Below are positions 23,700 to 31,777 of a stretch of 45,725 nucleotides of DNA, piece by piece. The notes under the pieces were generated by a model. It was given only the letters and a program-made list of their open reading frames with translations, ran no database searches and was not told the origin of the DNA. Made by a program: the position numbers and the translations under genes. The first letter of the stretch is position 1. Each line of letters starts with the position of its first letter. The DNA comes from JAQTNA01 sp043743785 (GTDB lineage Bacteria; Pseudomonadota; Gammaproteobacteria; Burkholderiales; Rhodocyclaceae). Location: the NCBI GenBank assembly GCA_043743785.1, contig JAYTVW010000171.1, positions 1-45,725 on the forward strand, read 5' to 3'.

Positions 23700-26600
23700 A
23701 TGAACCATTGCTACCGCGTCATTTTCAATGCACTTACCGGGGCCTGGGTGGCCGTGGCCGAAACCACCAAGGCGAGGGGCAAGAGCAGTCGTCCTGTCCG
23801 CGTCCTGGCGCCGCTGCTGGCCCTGTCCCTGAACGCCTACGCCGTCGCGCCCCTGCCGGGACAGTTGCCCACTGGCGGCCAGGTGGTGGCCGGCCAAGCC
23901 ACCATCGGACAGGCCGGCACGGTCATGAGCATCAACCAGACCAGCAACCGGGCCGCCATCGAGTTCCAGACCTTCAATGTGGGCGCCCAGGCCAGAGTGA
24001 ATGTCAGCCAACCCACCGCCGCCTCCGTAATGCTCATGCGGGTGCTGGATAGCCAGGCCAGCCAGATTTACGGCACGCTCAGCGCCAACGGCCAGGTCTT
24101 CCTGTCCAACCCGAATGGCGTCTATTTCAGTCCCTCCGCCACGGTGGACGTGGGCGCCCTGGTGGCCACCAGCCACGGCATCTCCAACGCCGATTTCATG
24201 GCCGGGCGGAACGTCTTTAGCCGCAACGGCGCCAGCGGCTCGGTCGTCAACGACGGCACGCTCACGGCGGCCCCCGGGGGCTACATCGCGCTCCTGGCAC
24301 CAGAGGTGCAAAACAACGGCGTCGTCAAAGCCCAGGCCGGCACAGTGGCCCTGGCAGCGGGGGAAGTCATCACCCTGCAGTTCGACGGCGCCAACACTTC
24401 CCTCATTGTTACCCCGTCCCAGATCGCTTCTCTGGTGGAGAACCGCCAGGCGGTGCTGGCTCCCGGGGGCCAGATCATCCTGTCGGCCCAGGCGGCGAAC
24501 CGGCTGCAGGGCGGCGTGGTGAAGAATACCGGCAGCCTGGAGGCCACGGGCCTGAGCAGCGACGGCGGCGTCATCATCCTGATGGCCTCCGACAGCATCA
24601 GCAACACCGGCAGCATCAAGGCCGATGGGGCACCCGGCAGTGCCGGCAAGGGCGGCACCATCACCCTCATTGCCGACCTGGCTAATCCAGCCAGCACAAC
24701 CCAGGTGGGCGGTACCCTCAGCGCAAGAGGCGGCGATCTGGGGGGCGATGGCGGCTTCGTCGAAACCTCCGCTGCCCACGTACAGATCGTCCCCGGCGCC
24801 CTTGTGGATACTCGGGCACCCAAAGGCAAGACCGGCACCTGGTTGCTGGACCCCGTGGACTACACCATTGCCGCCAGCGGCGGCGACGAGATGGGGGCGG
24901 CGGTGAGCGCCTCCCTGCTGACGACCAACCGCAGCATCACGGCCGGCGTCAATCTGAACGTCAATGATGCGGTGTCCTGGTCGGCCAATCTGCTGACCCT
25001 CACGGCCACCGCAGGGGACATCAATATCAGCGCCCTCATGAGCGCCACCGGCACGTCCACCCTGGCCCTGAATCCCTCCGGCGGCGTGAATGTGGGTTTC
25101 GACGGCGCGGGTAATTTCGGTGGGCGGGTGGATTTCGGTGGTCGATCCGGCACCGGCTTGCTGACCATCAACGGTGTGGGCGGCACGGTCATCGGCAGCC
25201 TCGCCTATTTGCAGAGCATGAACGGCGATCTTGCCGGCCGTTATGCCTTGGGTGGCAGCTTCAGTGTGGCGGGCTTTACCCAGTCCGTCGGCTCCGTCGC
25301 CACGCCCTTCACGGGCGTCCTGAATGGCCTGGGCAACACGCTTTCCGATTTCAGTGTCAGCGCGGCTGGGAGTGGCGCCGGTATGTTTGCCGCCACGTCG
25401 AACACGGCGGTCATTCGCAACCTGGGCCTGACCAATGTCAGTGTCACCGGCGGAAACAATGTCGGCGCCCTGGTGGGCAGCAATGGTGGGCAGATATTCA
25501 ACAGTTACACCACCGGGACGGTCAGCGGCTCGGGCAGCTGGGTTGGCGGCCTGGTGGGCAGCAACCAAGGCCAGATTACCAACAGCTACAGCAGGGCCGC
25601 AGTCAGTGGGGGGGATGTCGTTGGTGGACTGGTAGGGTCTAACTGGAGTTCCGGCACGATATCCTATAGCCACGCCCATGGCGACGTAGTATCGCCCGGA
25701 GGCCTTGGTGGCCTGATCGGTTCCAATAGCGGCCAGATTCAATACAGCTTTGCCTGGGGCAATGTGACCGGGTCGGCAGGGGGCAGCTCCGGCGATATCG
25801 GCGGGCTGGTGGGCTTCAATGCCAGCTCCGGTGTCATTGACAGCTGCTACGCCATGGGTAACGTCGTCAGCAACAATACGACGGCCTACAACTTCGTCGG
25901 CGGTCTTGTGGGCTACAACAACGGGACACTGAGTTCCACCTACGCGGCGGGCGGCGTGACCGGTGCGGGAAGCTGCGGCGCTGGCAACACCAATAACAGC
26001 GCCGCCGGTGGCCTGGTGGGGTACAACGATACCGGATCCATCAGCAACAGCTACGCCACGGGCCGCGTGACCGGCAGCGGCAACGACCAGTACAGCTTTG
26101 TCGGCGGTTTACTGGGCTACAACTTTGGCGGCAGCGTCAGTACGAGCTACGCCATCGGTAGCGTCAGTGAGACCGGAACCCACTCGGGATTGGCCTACCT
26201 GGGCAAGCTCGCCGGCTACAAGGGGGCCGCAGGCACCTTCACCAATACCTTCTGGATCGGGGATACGCCGACCACCGGCGTCGGCAGCGGTGTGGTGGCC
26301 GGCGCGACCCAGTTGACTGCGACGGCGGCGAAGCAGAAGTCGAATTTCACCGGTTTCAGTTTTACCGCCACTCCCGGTGGGGCGGGCTGGGTCATGGTGG
26401 ATGGGAACGGTACGCTGAACAATGCGCTCGGCGCTGCTGGCGGGGCCTTGCCCATGCTGGCCATGGAATACTCGACAGGCATCAAGACCGTTCACCAGTT
26501 GCAACTCATGGTCATGGCCCCGGGGGCCAGCTATACCCTGCACCGTGACCTCAATGCGTCGGCCTCCGGCAATGGCGCGGATGTGTGGGGCAACGCCGGT

Positions 26601-29237
26601 TTCATTCCGGTCGGGAGTTCCGCCATGCAGTTTTACGGGACATTCGACGGTCAGGGCCATGTCATCGACCAGTTGAGCATCAATGCCAGCGCAACGCCCT
26701 ATGCGGGGCTCTTTGGCTGGACCTCCGGCGCCACCATCAGCAACGTGGGCCTCACCAATGCCAGCGTCACCGGCACGGAGAGGGTGGGCGTACTCGCGGG
26801 CTACCTGAACGGGGGCAGCATTGCCAACAGCTACGCCACGGGCACGGTCCTGGCCCGGGGCAGCAACAGCAACTATGGCATCGCCGGTGGCCTGGTGGGC
26901 TACTTGCAATATGCCGCCATTAGCAACAGCCATGCCAGTGTTGCCGTCACCGCCGATGTCACGACCTCCTTATGGTCTTCTGCCGGCGGCCTGGCGGGGG
27001 GGCTGGTGGGCGTGGCAGACAACGCCAGTTCTCCCATCAGCAACAGCTACGCCACCGGCGCCGTGGCGGCGCTTGGGGGTACGGGCAACGCTTTGGGCAG
27101 TCATGCGGGGGGCCTGATCGGGCGGGATATCAATACCTCCATCGATTCCAGCTATGCCACCGGCAGTGTCACCAACACCGGGGTGAATGCCAACTCCGGC
27201 GGTCTGGTGGGTGAGTTCAACATGGCGGTGACGGGACATATCAATGACAGCTATGCCACGGGTGCAGTCAATGGTGTGACGTGGGTCGGCGGACTGGTGG
27301 GGGTGCTGTACAGCAACGGAACCGTCACGCTGGCCCGGGATTACGCCACGGGCAGCGTTACCGGGACAACGGTGAATGTGCTGGCCGGCGGCTTGATCGG
27401 CTACGTCAATAACACCAACAGCTTCTCCCTTGCCCAGAGCTATGCCACGGGTGCGGTGTCCAGCAGCGTATCCGGTGCCAGCCTGGGGGGGCTGATCGGC
27501 TTGAACTACGAAGGGAATGCCAGTTCGGTCATCAGCAACAGTTTCGCCTCCGGCAGCGTCACGGGCACGGGGGGGGGCTACGTGGGGGGGCTCATTGGCT
27601 GGAACCGGACAAACAACAGTGGCGGCTCCCTGCTCAGCGTCACCTATGCCTCCGGCAGCGTGAGCGGGATCGGCGGGTCGGTGGGGGGGCTGGTGGGCAG
27701 CAACATGGGCACGGTGAACAAGTCCTTCTTCGACACCACCACCACCGGCCAGAGTGTCGGCATCGGCAGTGGCAGCGGCAGTGCCCGGGGCATGGCCACG
27801 GCGGACATGCAGGCTGCGGCCAATTTCACCAGCGCCACGGCGGCCAACGGCAATGTGAACCCCCTCTGGGATTTCACCACCCCGATTTGGCGTTTCGTCA
27901 GTGGTGCCAATGGGGGCTACGCCTGCCTTGCCGGCACGCCGTCCTGCGTTGCGCCTCTCCCGCCGGCCCTGATTTCCAGCGGCGGCGGAGGCGCTCTGGT
28001 CGGCCCCGTGTCGGGCGGCAGTGGTGGCGGTGCGAGCCAATCCGGCAATGCCGGCCCGGTCGCACCCTTGCCGCCAGTGCTGCCGGTGCCGAATGTGGCC
28101 TTGCCGGCCCAGGCGCCGTCCCTGGTTGCGCCTGCGCTCGTGCAGACCCCGCCGGCCGCGCAGCAGGTGCTTGATCCGGTGACGCCGACGCCCGCTCCGC
28201 CCGCAGCAGACAGCACGGCGACGACAGCGACGGCCAATACGCCGGTCACGGATACGGCGACGACCACGACCACGACCAGCGGCGCCGATGCCACGATTGC
28301 GGAAACCAAGCAGGTAGCCCAAGCGCAGAAGGCGCTGGCAGTGGCCTCCTCACCGAAATTCGTGGCCTTCCGCGCTGCGGAAACCGCCCGGCACGAGGCC
28401 GCCACGGCCTTGTATCGTCCGGCCCTGGACATCCTGCGGCAGAAACCCGATGCGGCCGATGTACCGTCCTGTTCCCGTACCGCCGCCGATGCCTGCATTC
28501 CCGCCCCAAAGGCGGCCAGCGCCGGCACGGGTATCCGCCACAAGGTGGCCGTCCTGTTCGGCAACAATGCCTACAAGGGGAATATTCCGGCCCTGGCGAC
28601 GCCTGCGGGTGATGTGCGTGCCGTGGGCGAGGTGCTGAAAAAGCGCATGGGCTACGAGGTCAGGGTGATTGAGAATGCCGGCAAGCGGGACATCATCCTG
28701 GCCTTGAAACAACTTGCCGAATCCGCCGGCCCGGAGGACAGCCTGGTGGTCATGTACGCCGGTCATGGCTACGAGATGGAAGAGTCGAAACAGGGCTTCT
28801 GGTTGCCGGTGGACGCGGATGCCAAGGACCCGAAATCCTGGGTGTCGAACAATGACATCACCCGCCTGCTCAACGCCAATCCGGCCAAGCAGATCCTCCT
28901 GGTGTCCGACAGTTGTTTCTCCGGCACCCTGACCCAGGAACAGAAGGTGGAAACCAGGGGCGTGAGCAGCCAGGAAATTCTCGGCAGGCGTTCGGTGGTG
29001 GCCTTGAGTTCCGGCGGGGAGGAGCCGGTGTCCGACGAGGGCCTGAACGGCCACTCCATCTTCGCCTATCACCTGCTTCAGACCCTGGGTAGCGTCAAGG
29101 AGCGGACCACCGCTTCCGAGATCCATCGCTCCGTCAAGGAAGAAGTAGAAAAGGACTTTCCCCAGGAACCCCAATTGGGTGGCGTGCTCTCCGCCGGCCA
29201 TACCCGGGGCGGGGATTACCTCTTCCGCATGAACTGA
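23700..29237 (+). CDS. TpsA exoprotein: TPS domain, GLUG repeats and C-terminal caspase-like protease
   Basis: The product is 1,845 residues. Residues 1-25 form an extended signal peptide region (MNHCYRVIFNALTGAWVAVA), with cleavage probably near AYA (about 48). Residues ~50-300 form the haemagglutinin-activity/TPS domain, with the hallmark FLSNPNGVYF at 135-143. Residues ~570-850 and ~1000-1345 are two blocks of GLUG-type repeats (GGLVGSN.G.I.NSYATG.V). Residues ~1415-1605 are a Pro/Thr/Ala linker. Residues ~1610-1845 are a caspase-like C14 domain: VAVLFGNNAYKG, catalytic His1689 in VVMYAGHGYE, catalytic Cys1739 in LVSDSCFSGT. GLUG repeats are typical of large adhesins; C14 domains cleave after basic or acidic residues. 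TpsB (16 bp upstream) should export it. The next gene follows after 22 bp. The start ATG (23700) is fixed by the signal region. Confidence 0.92.
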   Translation: MNHCYRVIFNALTGAWVAVAETTKARGKSSRPVRVLAPLLALSLNAYAVAPLPGQLPTGGQVVAGQATIGQAGTVMSINQTSNRAAIEFQTFNVGAQARVNVSQPTAASVMLMRVLDSQASQIYGTLSANGQVFLSNPNGVYFSPSATVDVGALVATSHGISNADFMAGRNVFSRNGASGSVVNDGTLTAAPGGYIALLAPEVQNNGVVKAQAGTVALAAGEVITLQFDGANTSLIVTPSQIASLVENRQAVLAPGGQIILSAQAANRLQGGVVKNTGSLEATGLSSDGGVIILMASDSISNTGSIKADGAPGSAGKGGTITLIADLANPASTTQVGGTLSARGGDLGGDGGFVETSAAHVQIVPGALVDTRAPKGKTGTWLLDPVDYTIAASGGDEMGAAVSASLLTTNRSITAGVNLNVNDAVSWSANLLTLTATAGDINISALMSATGTSTLALNPSGGVNVGFDGAGNFGGRVDFGGRSGTGLLTINGVGGTVIGSLAYLQSMNGDLAGRYALGGSFSVAGFTQSVGSVATPFTGVLNGLGNTLSDFSVSAAGSGAGMFAATSNTAVIRNLGLTNVSVTGGNNVGALVGSNGGQIFNSYTTGTVSGSGSWVGGLVGSNQGQITNSYSRAAVSGGDVVGGLVGSNWSSGTISYSHAHGDVVSPGGLGGLIGSNSGQIQYSFAWGNVTGSAGGSSGDIGGLVGFNASSGVIDSCYAMGNVVSNNTTAYNFVGGLVGYNNGTLSSTYAAGGVTGAGSCGAGNTNNSAAGGLVGYNDTGSISNSYATGRVTGSGNDQYSFVGGLLGYNFGGSVSTSYAIGSVSETGTHSGLAYLGKLAGYKGAAGTFTNTFWIGDTPTTGVGSGVVAGATQLTATAAKQKSNFTGFSFTATPGGAGWVMVDGNGTLNNALGAAGGALPMLAMEYSTGIKTVHQLQLMVMAPGASYTLHRDLNASASGNGADVWGNAGFIPVGSSAMQFYGTFDGQGHVIDQLSINASATPYAGLFGWTSGATISNVGLTNASVTGTERVGVLAGYLNGGSIANSYATGTVLARGSNSNYGIAGGLVGYLQYAAISNSHASVAVTADVTTSLWSSAGGLAGGLVGVADNASSPISNSYATGAVAALGGTGNALGSHAGGLIGRDINTSIDSSYATGSVTNTGVNANSGGLVGEFNMAVTGHINDSYATGAVNGVTWVGGLVGVLYSNGTVTLARDYATGSVTGTTVNVLAGGLIGYVNNTNSFSLAQSYATGAVSSSVSGASLGGLIGLNYEGNASSVISNSFASGSVTGTGGGYVGGLIGWNRTNNSGGSLLSVTYASGSVSGIGGSVGGLVGSNMGTVNKSFFDTTTTGQSVGIGSGSGSARGMATADMQAAANFTSATAANGNVNPLWDFTTPIWRFVSGANGGYACLAGTPSCVAPLPPALISSGGGGALVGPVSGGSGGGASQSGNAGPVAPLPPVLPVPNVALPAQAPSLVAPALVQTPPAAQQVLDPVTPTPAPPAADSTATTATANTPVTDTATTTTTTSGADATIAETKQVAQAQKALAVASSPKFVAFRAAETARHEAATALYRPALDILRQKPDAADVPSCSRTAADACIPAPKAASAGTGIRHKVAVLFGNNAYKGNIPALATPAGDVRAVGEVLKKRMGYEVRVIENAGKRDIILALKQLAESAGPEDSLVVMYAGHGYEMEESKQGFWLPVDADAKDPKSWVSNNDITRLLNANPAKQILLVSDSCFSGTLTQEQKVETRGVSSQEILGRRSVVALSSGGEEPVSDEGLNGHSIFAYHLLQTLGSVKERTTASEIHRSVKEEVEKDFPQEPQLGGVLSAGHTRGGDYLFRMN
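25410..27735 (+). repeat. Degenerate GLUG-coding repeats in tpsA
   Basis: Units of roughly 75-110 bp recur, each encoding GGLVG..NG..I.NSYATG.V.G. Near-identical DNA words such as AGCAACAGCTACGCCAC appear in several units. They fall in two blocks separated by about 450 bp of non-repeat code (roughly 26240-26690). Recombination between units could change adhesin length in frame. Confidence 0.75.
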
Positions 29238-29259
29238 TGCTCTGCCGACGACGGACAAC

Positions 29260-30912
29260 ATGAAGAAGCGCATCATCGCGTCCCTGCACCATGTGCGGGC
29301 GGAAATGGCGGACAAGCAGTTCTCCTTGTCCCTGGTCTCCGCCGCCCTGGTGTTCATCCTGGGCAGCTTCTCGTTCTTCGAGCGCCTGGAGTCGGTGACC
29401 TACCGGTTGACCTCCGCCATGCAGCTGCCTTTCGTCAGCAGCACGGCGGCCCTGACGGACAAGCCGGCCAGCATTCCCCGGGTGTTGCTGATTTCCGGCC
29501 ACATGTACGAGAAGGTATTCCGGCAGGTTTCGCCCCTGGACCGGGGCAAGCTGACAGAGGTGTTCTCCACCATTCTGGGGGCTGGCCCGGCTCTGCTGGC
29601 GGTGGACCTGGATCTTTCCCCCGGTCTGTCCTCCCAGGGGAGCGGCGGCCAGGAAGGACTGGATCAGGCCCTGCTTGGCGCGGCCCGCCGGACGCACATC
29701 GTGCTGGCCACGCCCTTCCCGGTGGAAAACCCGGACCTGCGGCAGGCGAAGTTCCGCTGGATGCAGAAACTGTGCGGCGGTGGCGTGCGTTTCGGCGTGC
29801 CGACCCTGCATGCCGCCGATGGCATGGTGCTGCGCTACAACCCGGGCGTACCGACCTTTCCCCTGCTGGCGGCGGCGCTGGTGAATGGCGCGGCCGCGGC
29901 TCCCCAGGGCGCCAAGGCGCCGCAGGCGGCGAGTGCCTGCGAGAAGGTGGCTGGCGGCCGGATCGAGCGGGCCGATTTTCTCGACCCGGGATTTTTCGTG
30001 AATGTGGCGGGGCAGGGGCCGAGCCTCCTGGGCATGAAACTCATCAACGCCAATTTTTTCGATCCGGCCCTGGCGTCGCAGATTTCCGCTTTCTCCTCCG
30101 TGGCAGAAATTCCGGCGGGCCGGGAACTGGCCGGCCGGGTGGTGTTCCTGGGGGGGCAATACGGCAGCGACGACCGCTTCGACACCCTGAATGGCGAGCG
30201 CTATGGCGCGGTCATCCATGCCGCCATCTTCTATTCCCAGACCCATCCCCTGCGGGAAGTGCCGGACTGGGCGTGCCGGCTGGTGGATGTGCTGCTCGGC
30301 ACCCTGCTGGCCGCCATTTTCCAGGCCTTGTGGGGGGGGTATTACCGCCACCTGCACGTGTATTACGACCTGAAAGCGGCCCAAACCCACGACGAGCGGG
30401 TGGCCCGGGCCCGCGCCTTCGGTGTGAGCGTCATGAGCTTGCTCGGGGTGCTCGGTGTGTCCGGCTTGATCCTCTGGGGCCTGTTGCTGGCCAGCACCCT
30501 GGCCTTGCGGCATGGCATTCAGTTTTCCATCGCCTTCATGGCCTTCGCCATGCTGGCCTATTGCATGGAATTGAGTCGTAAGGGCGCGGCCAAGGAAAAG
30601 GTGAAACGGGGTCTGGGCAAGCTGCGCCAGCGCCTCGCCGATCCGGCGACCCCGCGCCCGGCGCTGGAAATCGTCGACCAGTTCCTCGCCGACAGCAGGG
30701 AATCGCGCCACGATCACGTCAGGGGTTTCCTGGCGGAAACCGCCAGCGACCTGGCCGCGTTTTTGAAGCGCCGCTGGCACGATCTTTTGTTCATCTCGGC
30801 AGCCTTGCCTGCCACGCCCCTGGCCGCTGTCTGGGCGATGCTTGAAATGTTGACCACCCTGGTACCCATGGCCGTCGTGGCCTGGGCGTTGTTTGATGCT
30901 GTCCTTGCATGA
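29260..30912 (+). CDS. CHASE2-domain membrane protein, copy 1
   Basis: The 550-residue product has an N-terminal membrane segment (residues ~22-42, LSLVSAALVFILGSFSFF). A large periplasmic CHASE2 domain follows (about 45-340; RVLLISGHMYEKVFRQVSPL, LAVDLDLSP, VVFLGGQYG, YGAVIHAAIF). Three hydrophobic segments come next (about 345-370, 385-415 and 420-440), then a charged cytoplasmic linker, and a hydrophobic C-terminus. CHASE2 domains normally sense signals for attached kinases, cyclases or serine kinases, but no output domain is present here. Cys172 and Cys227 are conserved with the second copy and could form a disulfide. The ATG follows tpsA by 22 bp and the stop overlaps the next start (ATGA). 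This strongly suggests one operon. Confidence 0.88.
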   Translation: MKKRIIASLHHVRAEMADKQFSLSLVSAALVFILGSFSFFERLESVTYRLTSAMQLPFVSSTAALTDKPASIPRVLLISGHMYEKVFRQVSPLDRGKLTEVFSTILGAGPALLAVDLDLSPGLSSQGSGGQEGLDQALLGAARRTHIVLATPFPVENPDLRQAKFRWMQKLCGGGVRFGVPTLHAADGMVLRYNPGVPTFPLLAAALVNGAAAAPQGAKAPQAASACEKVAGGRIERADFLDPGFFVNVAGQGPSLLGMKLINANFFDPALASQISAFSSVAEIPAGRELAGRVVFLGGQYGSDDRFDTLNGERYGAVIHAAIFYSQTHPLREVPDWACRLVDVLLGTLLAAIFQALWGGYYRHLHVYYDLKAAQTHDERVARARAFGVSVMSLLGVLGVSGLILWGLLLASTLALRHGIQFSIAFMAFAMLAYCMELSRKGAAKEKVKRGLGKLRQRLADPATPRPALEIVDQFLADSRESRHDHVRGFLAETASDLAAFLKRRWHDLLFISAALPATPLAAVWAMLEMLTTLVPMAVVAWALFDAVLA

Positions 30913-31730
30913 GGCTTGTTGAAATGCTGAAGATGAGAACCTTCGTTTGCCTGCCGGCCTTTCTGGTTGCCACTGCCGCCAGTGCGGCCACGCCCTGCCT
31001 GTTGTCCGGCAGCGCCGATCTGCTCACCTCGCCCGCCGTCAGCCGTGCCGGCGCCGAGATGGTTTCCCTCGGTGACTGCATCGACCTGGAAGTGCTCAAG
31101 GGCAGTGCCCGCGCCTTCCTGCGCAAACCCAGCGGCCAGGGCTATTACGTGGAACTGGCCGTGGGCGAGCATCTGCGGGACAAGCTCATGGAATCCTCTT
31201 CGTCGAGTTTCTTCACCCGTTTCCGCACCATGGCGAAAACCCTGGCTGACGGCAACGTGAGCGTGCATGCGGGTATGAAGCGGGACATCGTCAGCGACCG
31301 GGTGGAAGGTTTCCCGCGGGGCGCGGTGCTGGCCTGGCAGGGGCCGGCAACCCTGAATTTTCTCGGCAGCCTGGCGGCCATCGAGCACTTTGAACTGAGC
31401 GACAAGGAAGGCCATCGGCTGTTCCAGCTTGACGGAGTCAAGGGGGCTTTCAGCGTGCCGGGCGGCCTGCTCCAGCCAGGCCAGGATTACCAATGGCAGG
31501 CCCAGGCGGGTGAGCAAGCGGTGAAAGGCGTCTTCCGTACTCTGGAGGCCCAGGCCAGCACGGAGTTGCTGCAGGAACTGGCCGCCATCGGGCAGGATCC
31601 AGCCCTCAAGGCGGGGGAAAAGAAGGCGCTTTCGGCCATGGCCTTTGATCGACTGGGTCTGGCCTTCGACCGGGATCGCACCATGGCAGAAGTCCTGGCC
31701 CGTCCCGCCGCCGGCGCCCCGGCCAACTGA
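30909..31730 (+). CDS. Secreted protein of unknown family between the two CHASE2 genes
   Basis: The 273-residue product has a signal peptide (MRTFVCLPAFLVATAASAA in its core). The first mature part has two cysteines (TPCLLSGS, SLGDCIDLEV) and short beta strands. The middle (AVLAWQGPATLNFLG ... AIEHFELSDKEGHRLFQLDG ... LLQPGQDYQWQAQAG) looks like an Ig-like beta sandwich. The C-terminus is helical (ELLQELAAIG ... MAFDRLGLAFDRDRTMAE). The layout, and the company of TPS, caspase and CHASE2 genes, recall the DUF928 proteins that I remember beside CHAT/TPS and CHASE2 genes in cyanobacteria; this is a resemblance of pattern, not a proven match. Its ATG overlaps the upstream stop by 4 bp; a second ATG at 30924 with GAGG upstream is an alternative start. 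Periplasmic partner or chaperone is my best guess. Confidence 0.8.
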   Translation: MRLVEMLKMRTFVCLPAFLVATAASAATPCLLSGSADLLTSPAVSRAGAEMVSLGDCIDLEVLKGSARAFLRKPSGQGYYVELAVGEHLRDKLMESSSSSFFTRFRTMAKTLADGNVSVHAGMKRDIVSDRVEGFPRGAVLAWQGPATLNFLGSLAAIEHFELSDKEGHRLFQLDGVKGAFSVPGGLLQPGQDYQWQAQAGEQAVKGVFRTLEAQASTELLQELAAIGQDPALKAGEKKALSAMAFDRLGLAFDRDRTMAEVLARPAAGAPAN

Positions 31731-31777
31731 CCACGCCGGGGGTGGCAGCTTGCAGCCCCTGGCTTGAACCCCTCAAG

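Noticed and set aside
23571..25742. 723-residue open frame on the minus strand across tpsA
   Set aside because: It is the antisense shadow of a GC-rich gene: low-complexity, His/Gly/Ala-rich, no known domain, no ribosome site. The sense strand carries clear TPS sequence.
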